Assembly (NCBI RefSeq): GCF_000473045.1
Contig: NZ_AXAY01000001.1
Coordinates: forward strand, 204,929 to 268,928
Length of the DNA: 64,000 nucleotides
From: Bradyrhizobium sp. WSM3983
GTDB taxonomy: Bacteria > Pseudomonadota > Alphaproteobacteria > Rhizobiales > Xanthobacteraceae
Direction: 5' to 3'
This document shows, one piece after another, positions 54,057 through 61,461 of the stretch. Each line of letters begins with the position of its first letter. Position 1 is the stretch's first letter. Position numbers and translations under genes: made by a program. A model generated the notes under the pieces. The model saw only the letters and a list, made by a program, of their open reading frames with translations, was not told the DNA's origin and did no database searches.

Positions 54057-55213
54057 TGAATCGACGCGAATTCGTTTCGGGGTTGACGGCGGCAACCGCG
54101 TTTGCGGGCGTGGCGTCGACGGCCGCAGCAGCGGACGGCAGGCGGGTCGCGCTCGTCATCGGCAACGGTGCCTACAGGAACGTGCCCGCGCTGCTCAATC
54201 CGCCGAACGATGCGCACGACATCGCAGCAGCCCTGAAGCGACTTGGCTTCACGGTCTCCCTGGCGACGAACGCCGGCTTCGATGACATGCGCCGCGGCCT
54301 GATCGCATTGGGGCGCGACGCCGCCGGCGCCGACATGGCGGCCGTGTATTTCGCCGGCCATGGCATGGAGATCAATGGCGAGAACTGGCTGATCCCGATC
54401 GACGCAGAGCTGAAGCGGGACACGGACGCGGCGAATGAAGCCATCAACCTGCAAAGCGTGATGCTGCAGGTGTCCAACACCACGAGCCTTGGCCTCGTCA
54501 TCCTCGACGCCTGCCGCAACAATCCGTTTGCCGCCAGGATGAAACGATCGATCGCCACGCGGGCCGCCACCATGAGCGGGCTCGGCCGCATCGAGCCCGT
54601 CGGTAACGTTCTCGTCGCCTATGCCGCACGCGACGGCACCACAGCGCTTGACGGCGACGCGCGCAACAGCCCGTTTGCAGCGGCGCTCCTGCGCAACATC
54701 GAGGCGCCCGGCGTCGAGGTGACGTTCATGTTCCGCAATGTCCGCGACGACGTGATGGAGGCAACCCGCAACGAACAGCAGCCGTTCGTCTATGGTTCGC
54801 TGTCGCGCCAGGCGATCTACCTCGCCGGCCGGCCAGCGGCCGGCGCCGAGGGAGCGGCGCCGCCCAACCCGCTTCCGGCCGTCGTCTCCCCTGCTTCACC
54901 GCGCACGATGACGTCGCCAACGATTGATCCCGCGCTGGTCGGCACCTGGGAGATCATGGTGCCGAGCGGCCGTGGGCAGTCGCGCTGGATCTGGCAGATC
55001 ATGGGTGACGGCACCTACAGGTTCCACACCGAGCCGCAGCGCTCGGCGCGTCCGCACGAAGGCACGATCACTGCGGCGAACGGCCGCTGGACGCTGCACG
55101 CAATCAGGGGCCTGTCAGGCTACAGCGACGGCGGCGCATACGAGGTCCACGATGCGCTCGCAGTGATCACAGGCAAGCTGGGCACCGGCGCCTGGAAGCG
55201 CAGTGCCGAGTAG
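54056..55213 (+). CDS. Exported caspase-family (C14) protein
   Basis: This 385-residue protein has a Tat-like signal (NRREFVSGLTAATAFAGVAS). The caspase p20 fold follows: RRVALVIGNGAYRNVPALLNPPNDAHDI, with catalytic His102 in YFAGHGME and Cys153 in ILDACRNNPF. The pro-domain and p10 part (FRNVRDDVMEATRNEQQPFVYGSLS) are also present. The last 100 residues form an unrecognised beta-rich domain (GTWEIMVPSGRGQSRWIWQI). Bacterial metacaspase-like proteins of this kind are common in Bradyrhizobium; their targets are mostly unknown. It stands alone. Export makes a role in intracellular programmed death unlikely. Confidence 0.82.
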   Translation: MNRREFVSGLTAATAFAGVASTAAAADGRRVALVIGNGAYRNVPALLNPPNDAHDIAAALKRLGFTVSLATNAGFDDMRRGLIALGRDAAGADMAAVYFAGHGMEINGENWLIPIDAELKRDTDAANEAINLQSVMLQVSNTTSLGLVILDACRNNPFAARMKRSIATRAATMSGLGRIEPVGNVLVAYAARDGTTALDGDARNSPFAAALLRNIEAPGVEVTFMFRNVRDDVMEATRNEQQPFVYGSLSRQAIYLAGRPAAGAEGAAPPNPLPAVVSPASPRTMTSPTIDPALVGTWEIMVPSGRGQSRWIWQIMGDGTYRFHTEPQRSARPHEGTITAANGRWTLHAIRGLSGYSDGGAYEVHDALAVITGKLGTGAWKRSAE

Positions 55214-55225
55214 ATGCGCAGGCGC

Positions 55226-55358
55226 CTCGTCCTTCGAGACGACCGCTTCGCGGTCTCCTCAGGATGAGGCTAAGAGACATCGGTGCTCGTCCAAACCACG
55301 GCCGCACATTCGGTCCTCATCCTGAGGGCCCGCCAACGGCGGGCGTCTCGAAGGATGG
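55226..55358. repeat. Palindromic repeat element
   Basis: The outer arms CTCGTCCTTCGAGACG-like and CGTCTCGAAGGATGG are inverted copies; inside, CTCAGGATGAGG and CCTCATCCTGAGG pair again. The element is about 130 bases and lies between the caspase-like gene and the symporter promoter. It is a type of dispersed repeat with no coding capacity. Confidence 0.7.
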
Positions 55359-55438
55359 CCACAGGGGAATCGCTTCCCATATGCGATTGCCTGCCGCTCT
55401 CTGGAACCTGGATTTCCCCAATGCGTGGACGCGTGCGC

Positions 55439-55467
55439 TTGACGCACCACGCCCGGGCAGGTTTAAT
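55439..55467 (+). promoter_or_regulatory. Sigma-70 promoter of the symporter-sialidase-SDR operon
   Basis: TTGACG at 55439-55444 and TTTAAT at 55462-55467 are separated by exactly 17 bases, five of six matches to the consensus for each hexamer. Transcription would start near 55474, about 90 bases before the symporter ATG and just upstream of the dyad at 55484. Confidence 0.65.
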
Positions 55468-55483
55468 GGATTTCAACAACAAT

Positions 55484-55500
55484 TGTTCGCATTCCGAACA
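55484..55500 (+). promoter_or_regulatory. Operator dyad TGTTCG-N5-CGAACA
   Basis: A perfect six-base inverted repeat with five central bases lies about ten bases past the expected transcription start. This is a good position for a repressor that would respond to the operon's substrate. The spacing resembles IclR- or LacI-type sites. No regulator gene is adjacent. Confidence 0.6.
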
Positions 55501-55565
55501 TTTAGCCGTCGGGCAGAAGCGGGCTCACAACACCGCATTCCGCACCACCAGAGGAAACGTCACCG

Positions 55566-56990
55566 ATGCAAGCCATCCTCACTGGCGAGAGCACGCTCAT
55601 CGTCGCGATGATTGTCGCCTATATCGCCTTCACGGCCTGGCTCACGCTCAAGCTGCGCAGCAAGACCAGCGATCAGTTCATGACCGCGTCCCGCGCGATG
55701 CCGGCCGTCGTCGTCGGCGTGCTGATGATGTCCGAATTCGTCGGCGCCAAATCGACCGTCGGCACCGCGCAGGAAGCGTTCCAGTCCGGCATGGCTGCGG
55801 GGTGGGCCGTGCTCGGCGCCTCGATCGGCTTCCTGCTGTTCGGCCTGTTGATGGTGAAGAAGCTCTACAATTCCGGCGAATACACCATCTCGGCCGCGAT
55901 CGCGCAGAAATACGGCAAGTCGACCATGCTCACGGTCTCGGTGATCATGATCTACGCGCTGCTGCTGGTGAATGTCGGCAATTATGTCAGCGGCGCCGCC
56001 GCCATCTCGACCGCGCTGCATGTCAGCCTGCCCGTTGCAATGTGCATTATCGCGGTGGTTTCGACCTTCTACTACGTGTTCGGCGGGTTGAAGGGCGTCG
56101 CCTGGGTGACGATCCTTCACAGCGCCTTCAAGGTTGTCGGCATCATCATCATCTTCGCGGTCGCGATGTCGCTGACCGGCGGCATTGCGCCGATCCAGGC
56201 CAAGCTGCCGGCCTATTATTTCAGCTGGGACGGCAAGATCGGCTTTGCGACCATCTTTGCCTGGACCTTCGGCACCGTCGGCGCGATCTTCTCGACGCAA
56301 TTCATCGTCCAGGCGATCTCCTCGACGCCGAGCGCCGACGACGCCCGCAAGGCGACCTACTATGCCGCCGCATTCTGCCTTCCGCTCGGCTTCCTGCTCG
56401 CGCTGATCGGGGTCGCCGCAAAATATCTCTACCCTGATATGAACAGCCTCTACGCGCTGCCGGTGTTTCTTGAGAAGATGCCGCCGCTGGCCTCCGCTTT
56501 CGTGACGACCTCCCTGGTCGCCTCGATCTTCGTCAGCGTCTGCACCGTCGCGCTCGCGATCGCTTCGCTCGTGGTGCGCGACTTCTACGTCCCCTATTGG
56601 AAGCCGACGCCGGAGCGCGAGCTGAAGATGACCCGAATCTTCTCGATCGTGATCGGCATCGCGCCGCTGCTGTTCGTCTTCTTCATTCCAGAGATCCTGA
56701 AACTGTCGTTCTTCACGCGCGCGTTGCGGCTGTCGGTGACGATGGTGGCGATGATGGGTTTCTATCTGCCGCTGTTCGCCAGCAATCGCGGCGCCACCGC
56801 CGGCCTGATCGGCGCTGCGGTCTCGACCACAGTCTGGTACCTGCTCGGCAATCCCTTCGGCATCGACAACATGTACATCGCGGCCGCCACGCCGCTGGTG
56901 GTGATGGCGATCGAGCGCCTGGTGATGGGCCACGCGCCGGCCGCTCCGGCGGCGCAATCCAATGCTTTCGTGGAAAGGACTTCGACATGA
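55566..56990 (+). CDS. Sodium:solute symporter (SSS family)
   Basis: This 474-residue, about 13-helix transporter has the SSS pattern: DQFMTASRAMPAVVVGVLMMSEFVGAKSTVGTAQEAFQSG, then GGLKGVAWVTILHSAFKVVG and ATYYAAAFCLPLGFLLALIG. Families of this fold import sugars, sialic acid, organic acids or amino acids with sodium. It is the first gene of an operon with a sialidase-like protein (overlap ATGA) and an SDR, which suggests a sugar or sugar-acid substrate. A strong promoter and a dyad operator precede it. Confidence 0.85.
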   Translation: MQAILTGESTLIVAMIVAYIAFTAWLTLKLRSKTSDQFMTASRAMPAVVVGVLMMSEFVGAKSTVGTAQEAFQSGMAAGWAVLGASIGFLLFGLLMVKKLYNSGEYTISAAIAQKYGKSTMLTVSVIMIYALLLVNVGNYVSGAAAISTALHVSLPVAMCIIAVVSTFYYVFGGLKGVAWVTILHSAFKVVGIIIIFAVAMSLTGGIAPIQAKLPAYYFSWDGKIGFATIFAWTFGTVGAIFSTQFIVQAISSTPSADDARKATYYAAAFCLPLGFLLALIGVAAKYLYPDMNSLYALPVFLEKMPPLASAFVTTSLVASIFVSVCTVALAIASLVVRDFYVPYWKPTPERELKMTRIFSIVIGIAPLLFVFFIPEILKLSFFTRALRLSVTMVAMMGFYLPLFASNRGATAGLIGAAVSTTVWYLLGNPFGIDNMYIAAATPLVVMAIERLVMGHAPAAPAAQSNAFVERTST

Positions 56991-58171
56991 TGACCGACCT
57001 CGAGATCACGGCCGACGGCGCCGTTCGCCAGGCCGCCGGCGATCCCGACCGGTTCGACGCCTTCATTCCCTCGCCTTGCGTGCAGAACCACGCCGCCAAT
57101 CTGATGCCGCTCGCCAACGGCGATCTCGCCTGCGTCTGGTTCGGCGGCACGCAGGAGGGCATGTCGGATATCTCGGTGTATTTCTCGCGGCTCGTGCGCG
57201 GCGCGACGCAATGGTCGGCAGCAGAAAAGCTGTCCGACGATTCCGGCCGCTCGGAACAGAACCCGGTGCTGTTCCCTGCCCCCGATGGCACGCTGTGGCT
57301 GATGTGGACGGCGCAACTGGCGGGCAACCAGGACACGGCCATCATCCGCCGCCGCCTCTCGCGCGACAATGGCAAGAGTTGGGGCCCGATCGAGACGCTG
57401 TTTCCCGAGCATCGCGGCCGCGGCACTTTCATCCGCCAGCCAGTCGTCGTGCTCGACAATGGCGACTGGCTGCTGCCTGTTTTCTACTGCCACAGCACGC
57501 CTGGCCGGAAATGGAACGGTGACGAGGACACCAGCGCGGTGAAGATTTCGTCCGATGCGGGCGCGACCTGGCGCGACATCGACGTGCCCGGCAGCTGCGG
57601 CTGCGTCCATATGTGCATCGCGCGCCTCGACGACGGCTCGCTGATAGCGGTGTATCGCAGCCGCTGGGCGGACAACATCTATCAGAGCCGCTCGACCGAT
57701 CACGGCCGCAGCTGGTCGGCGCCGGTTGCGACCGAGCTGCCGAACAACAATTCATCGATCCAGCTCACGCGGCTCGGCAACGGTCATCTCGCGCTGGTCT
57801 TCAACGATTCCAGCGCCAGGGATGCAACGGGCCGACGCCTCTCGCTCTATGACGAGATCAAGGATGATTTGCCACCCGTGATCGCCGACGACGGCCGCAA
57901 GGCGGATGGACGCACCGCATTCTGGGGCGCACCACGGGCGCCGATGACGCTAGCGATTTCGGCCGACGGCGGACGCTCGTGGGCCAAGCGCAACGTCGAG
58001 ACCGGCGACGGTTATTGCATGACCAACAATTCGCGTGACCAGACCAATCGCGAGCTGTCCTACCCCTCCGTCAAGCAGACCGCCGACGGCGCGATCCACA
58101 CGGCCTTCACCTTCCATCGCCGCGCGATCAAATATGTCCGCGTGACCGAGCCATGGGTGACGCGGGGCTGA
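56987..58171 (+). CDS. Sialidase-family (BNR/Asp-box) protein
   Basis: This 394-residue beta-propeller protein has four Asp-boxes (SRDNGKSWG, SSDAGATWRD, STDHGRSWSA, SADGGRSWAK), typical of sialidases. There is no signal peptide, so it would act on an imported compound. The start region (FIPSPCVQNHAANLMPLANGDLACVWFGGTQEG) matches the 'exo-alpha-sialidase' group found in rhizobia, many of which are not proven sialidases. The start ATG overlaps the symporter stop and is followed by a second ATG. Its product would probably be a sugar acid or oligosaccharide processed by the SDR. Confidence 0.75.
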   Translation: MMTDLEITADGAVRQAAGDPDRFDAFIPSPCVQNHAANLMPLANGDLACVWFGGTQEGMSDISVYFSRLVRGATQWSAAEKLSDDSGRSEQNPVLFPAPDGTLWLMWTAQLAGNQDTAIIRRRLSRDNGKSWGPIETLFPEHRGRGTFIRQPVVVLDNGDWLLPVFYCHSTPGRKWNGDEDTSAVKISSDAGATWRDIDVPGSCGCVHMCIARLDDGSLIAVYRSRWADNIYQSRSTDHGRSWSAPVATELPNNNSSIQLTRLGNGHLALVFNDSSARDATGRRLSLYDEIKDDLPPVIADDGRKADGRTAFWGAPRAPMTLAISADGGRSWAKRNVETGDGYCMTNNSRDQTNRELSYPSVKQTADGAIHTAFTFHRRAIKYVRVTEPWVTRG

Positions 58172-58175
58172 GAGC

Positions 58176-58856
58176 ATGGACAAGAGGCCGCACGCGCTCG
58201 TCACGGGCGCCAGTTCTGGGATTGGCGCTGCGATCGTCGAGCGCCTGTTGCGCGACGGCTGGCGCGTCACCGGGATAAGCCGCCGCCCCGCAACGTTCGA
58301 CCACCCGGCGTTCGATCATCTGTCGCTGGATCTCTCCGATGTCGATGCCATTCCGGCCGCCGTCGCTGATCTCACGCCAACCGCGCTGGTTCATGCCGCA
58401 GGCCAGCTGAAGGTCGGTTCGCTTGGATCGCTCGACCATAACGAGGGTGCTGCGATGTGGCGGCTGCATGTCGACGTCGCCGAACGTCTCGCCAACGCGC
58501 TGGCACCGCGCCTGTCGCAGGGCGGGCGCATCGTCTTCATCGGCAGCCGCACCGCATCGGGCGCCGCCGGTCGCGGACAATATGCGGCGACGAAAGCCGC
58601 GCTGGTCGCGCTGGCGCGGTCATGGGCGAGCGAGCTCGCGCCGCGCGGCATCACGGTCAATGTGGTTGCGCCCGCCGCGACCGAGACGCCGATGCTGAAG
58701 GACCCGACGCGCGCCAATGTCGCGCCAAAGCTGCCGCCGATCGGCCGCTTCATTCAACCAGAGGAAGTCGCAGCCGCCGTGGCGTTCCTGCTCTCTGCGG
58801 ACGCCGCCGCCATCACCGGGCAGCAGCTTGTCATCTGCGGCGGCAGCTCGCTCTGA
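58176..58856 (+). CDS. SDR family oxidoreductase
   Basis: This 226-residue short-chain dehydrogenase has the cofactor motif TGASSGIGAAI, a catalytic Ser in FIGSRTASG, and Tyr and Lys in YAATKAAL. It ends ITGQQLVICGGSSL. Arg-Arg after the second strand (GISRRP) suggests NADP(H). It starts four bases after the sialidase-like gene, so it is the third member of the operon and likely oxidises or reduces the released sugar. Confidence 0.86.
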   Translation: MDKRPHALVTGASSGIGAAIVERLLRDGWRVTGISRRPATFDHPAFDHLSLDLSDVDAIPAAVADLTPTALVHAAGQLKVGSLGSLDHNEGAAMWRLHVDVAERLANALAPRLSQGGRIVFIGSRTASGAAGRGQYAATKAALVALARSWASELAPRGITVNVVAPAATETPMLKDPTRANVAPKLPPIGRFIQPEEVAAAVAFLLSADAAAITGQQLVICGGSSL

Positions 58857-58986
58857 GTACGCTGCTGCGCATTGGCCGGAATTGCCGAGTCCTACTACCC
58901 TGCCGACAGCAACGTATCTGCCGCACAGACGTTCATCTTCGGAAAAGCGCGGCCTCGATCTCGCCGCACCAACGGTGATACGAAAA

Positions 58987-59709
58987 ATGGCGCGCGTTCT
59001 GATTGGCACCTCCGGCTGGCACTACGCGTCCTGGCGCGGTCCGTTCTTTCCCGAGGGCTTGTCGTTGAAGGAGCAGCTTCGCTACTACGCCGGGCAGTTC
59101 GAGACCACGGAGCTCAACGGCGTATTCTACCGCACGCCGACACCGGAGGCGGTGGAAGCGTGGCGAGAGCAGACCGGCCGCGACTTCGTCTTCGCCTGGA
59201 AGGCGTCCAAATTCATCACGCATTGGAAGCGTCTGTCCGATCGCTCTGTCAACAGCTTGGAACTCCTGGAGGACCGCATTTCGCTGCTCCGCGGCAAAGT
59301 GGGGCCCATCCTGTTTCAGCTGCCTCCGCAATTCGAGGCTGACGCCGATCGACTTGCCGCGTTCTTCAAGCTCCTGTCCAGGAAACGCCGCTACAGTTTC
59401 GAATTTCGTCATCCGAGCTGGTATCAGCCCCGCATTCTTCGAATGCTATCCGACCAGAACATTTCGCTCTGCCTGTCCGACCATCACGATGCACCGGCGC
59501 CCTGGAAACGCACGGCGGACTTCGTTTATGTCCGCGGACATGGTCCGAGCGGGCGCTATCACGGCCATTATTCGCGGCCGGCGCTCACGCAATGGGCACG
59601 GCATATCAAGTCCTGGAAGCGGCAGGGCTGCGACGTCTACGTCTATTTCGACAACGACCAGAAGAGTGCCGCACCGACCGATGCCCGGACGCTGAAGGAA
59701 CTGCTGTAA
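58987..59709 (+). CDS. DUF72 domain protein
   Basis: This 240-residue protein has the DUF72 signature start VLIGTSGWHYASWRGPFFPEGL and internal FVFAWKASKFITHWKRL, GPILFQLPPQFEADADRL and YSFEFRHPSWY. It probably adopts a TIM-barrel fold; its function is not established. The ATG at 58987 fits the family N-terminus; the open frame extends to 58717 within the SDR. It converges on the small gene at 59718. Confidence 0.85.
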   Translation: MARVLIGTSGWHYASWRGPFFPEGLSLKEQLRYYAGQFETTELNGVFYRTPTPEAVEAWREQTGRDFVFAWKASKFITHWKRLSDRSVNSLELLEDRISLLRGKVGPILFQLPPQFEADADRLAAFFKLLSRKRRYSFEFRHPSWYQPRILRMLSDQNISLCLSDHHDAPAPWKRTADFVYVRGHGPSGRYHGHYSRPALTQWARHIKSWKRQGCDVYVYFDNDQKSAAPTDARTLKELL

Positions 59710-59717
59710 CGGGCGAG

Positions 59718-59888
59718 CTACGGCCCGCCGGCGAGCGATCCTGCGATCACCATGACGAGCTCGGCCAGGTCGATCTTGCCGTTCACGATCAGCTCGTCGG
59801 CACCCTCGACCTTGAGCGATTGCGGCCGGTTGGCCGCCTGTCGCTTGAGCTCGCCGATGATGGCTTCCTTGAGTTTCTCTTCCAGCAT
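59718..59888 (-). CDS. Small hypothetical protein (56 residues)
   Basis: MLEEKLKEAIIGELKRQAAN begins a helical acidic-basic protein ending LAELVMVIAGSLAGGP. A ribosome site GAGGAG lies seven bases before the ATG. It follows the Csp-like gene by 11 bases on the same strand, so they are probably co-expressed. No function recognised; it might be a partner or stability factor for the copper protein. Confidence 0.55.
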   Translation of the reverse strand: MLEEKLKEAIIGELKRQAANRPQSLKVEGADELIVNGKIDLAELVMVIAGSLAGGP

Positions 59889-59899
59889 TTGTCCGCTCC

Positions 59900-60229
59900 T
59901 CAGGCCGCCATGGCGCGGCATGATTCGGCGCACGATCTGCACATGGCGACGCATTCGTCCATGCCGCCGACCCGCGCGCAATCCTGCGCGCATTCGGTGC
60001 AGATCTCTGCGCATTCGCCACAGATGTGCCGGTGATGTGGCGTGTTGGTCAGCATGAAATGCGCGGCTGTGCGGCAGATCTCCGCACAGGCCATCATCAG
60101 GCGAAAATGTTTCGGCTCGACGCACTTGCCGCCGGTCTCGAGGCAGTGATTCATCGCCGTGCCGAGACATGTCTGGTAGCAGCTCATGCAAAGCTCGATG
60201 CAGTGGGTCATGTCTTCGGATCGGGCCAT
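59900..60229 (-). CDS. Four-helix-bundle copper-binding protein (Csp-like)
   Basis: This 109-residue protein has 17 cysteines and several histidines, in helical CxxxCxxC-type spacing (HCIELCMSCYQTC, ICGECAEICTECAQDC, DECVAMCRSCAESC). This pattern matches the Csp1/Csp3 copper storage family (formerly DUF326). It has no signal peptide, so it is a cytosolic Csp3-like store. The ATG at 60229 has GGAGG seven bases upstream; an in-frame start at 60304 is unlikely. The gene lies between a flavodoxin-like reductase and a 56-residue ORF. Confidence 0.82.
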   Translation of the reverse strand: MARSEDMTHCIELCMSCYQTCLGTAMNHCLETGGKCVEPKHFRLMMACAEICRTAAHFMLTNTPHHRHICGECAEICTECAQDCARVGGMDECVAMCRSCAESCRAMAA

Positions 60230-60300
60230 CTCGTTCCTCCAGTCAGCGATCCCGCCCCCGCTCCATCCAATCAAAGCAAGGCGACGCGCTTCATTCCCCG

Positions 60301-61377
60301 TCACTTCGGGTTCGGATCCTCAAGGCCAGCCCCGGGCTCCCGCAAACGCCCGCTCCGCGCGAGCTGTACTGCGTTGCCGAGCGCGCGCGCCGCATTCAAC
60401 ACCTCCTGCTGAAACGCGCGATCTTGATCCAGCTCGCGATGCGAGGTGGCGTATTGCTTCATGTAGCCGACATAGCGGTCGAGCTCGCCAAAGCGGCCAA
60501 CGGAAATGAGATGCATGTCGGTCAGCCAGTCGGACAAGGTTCTGCGCACGCCCTCGACGCCGACACTGTCGCCGTGAACGACGAGGCCGAAATGGCGTCC
60601 GGCGAGATGGCGCGGGTAGGACCAGCCTTTCAACTCGATCGCCTTGGCCTCATCGGCTTTCTTGCCGTGGGTCGACGTCGGATCGGGATTGCCGCCGTCG
60701 GCGCAGACCAGCCGGTCCATCATCGCCTTGAGCCCGCCCGGCACGTGATACCAGTTCACCGGCGTCATGATCAGGATGCCATGCGCGGCGACCCAGAGCG
60801 GGTAGATCTCGTTCATCCAGTCATCGGTCTGGCCCAGCGAGTAGTTGGGATAGCAGCTACACGGCCAGTGGCAGAGCGGCATCGCGGTGGAGACGCAGGA
60901 TTTGCACGGATGGATGTTCTTGCCGAACTCCGAGGTGAGGCGCGAGAGATCGAGGATATCGACGGCAAATCCCATCTCGACAAGGATGGGCTCGGCCAGC
61001 TTGACCATGCGCCAGGTCTTGGACATCTCGCCGGGACAGGTGTGTTCGCTGCGGGCAGAACCGTTGATGATGAGGATGCGCGGGATCGCGCCAGCATCGT
61101 CATGCCGCCGCTGCGCTTCAAGAACGGCCGCGCGCGCAGCGAGCCAATCGGCGGCGAGATCATAATCGGGATCGGCAAAGCCCGGACCCGCCTTGCGCGT
61201 CAGCGGCGCTTTGCGCGAATGGCTATAGGCGTCCCAGGCAGCGCCGACGATGGCATCGAGTTCCGGCCCCAGCCGCGCAAAGGCCGGATCGACGAACCGG
61301 CTCCTGTAACGGCTCTCGAATGCTTCACGCAATAGCTTGACGGGCGGCATCCCCTTGCGAATGTCCGGTTCCGTCAT
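60301..61377 (-). CDS. Flavodoxin-fold NAD(P)H-dependent FMN reductase-like protein
   Basis: This 358-residue protein has an N-terminal region of about 100 residues unlike simple FMN reductases, then the flavodoxin-type core (RILIINGSARSE, LVEMGFAVDILDLSRL, HGILIMTPVNWYHVPGGLKAMMDRL). Two cysteine groups, CKSC and CHWPCSC, near residue 160 could bind a metal cluster or act in thiol redox. The ATG at 61377 has GAGGAC upstream. It is 71 bases from the Csp-like gene in the same direction. Electron delivery to another protein is likely; the partner is unknown. Confidence 0.75.
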   Translation of the reverse strand: MTEPDIRKGMPPVKLLREAFESRYRSRFVDPAFARLGPELDAIVGAAWDAYSHSRKAPLTRKAGPGFADPDYDLAADWLAARAAVLEAQRRHDDAGAIPRILIINGSARSEHTCPGEMSKTWRMVKLAEPILVEMGFAVDILDLSRLTSEFGKNIHPCKSCVSTAMPLCHWPCSCYPNYSLGQTDDWMNEIYPLWVAAHGILIMTPVNWYHVPGGLKAMMDRLVCADGGNPDPTSTHGKKADEAKAIELKGWSYPRHLAGRHFGLVVHGDSVGVEGVRRTLSDWLTDMHLISVGRFGELDRYVGYMKQYATSHRELDQDRAFQQEVLNAARALGNAVQLARSGRLREPGAGLEDPNPK

Positions 61378-61461
61378 CTGGTCCTCGGCGAATTGGTGCA
61401 ATCTGACCAACTCGAGGTGCTGCTTGGGGTTCCTATGCGCGGCGCGTGTCCGGCATCGCCG

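Noticed and set aside
55560..56957. Long minus-strand frame opposite the symporter
   Set aside because: Antisense shadow with repeated Asp/Arg/His runs and no recognisable domain.
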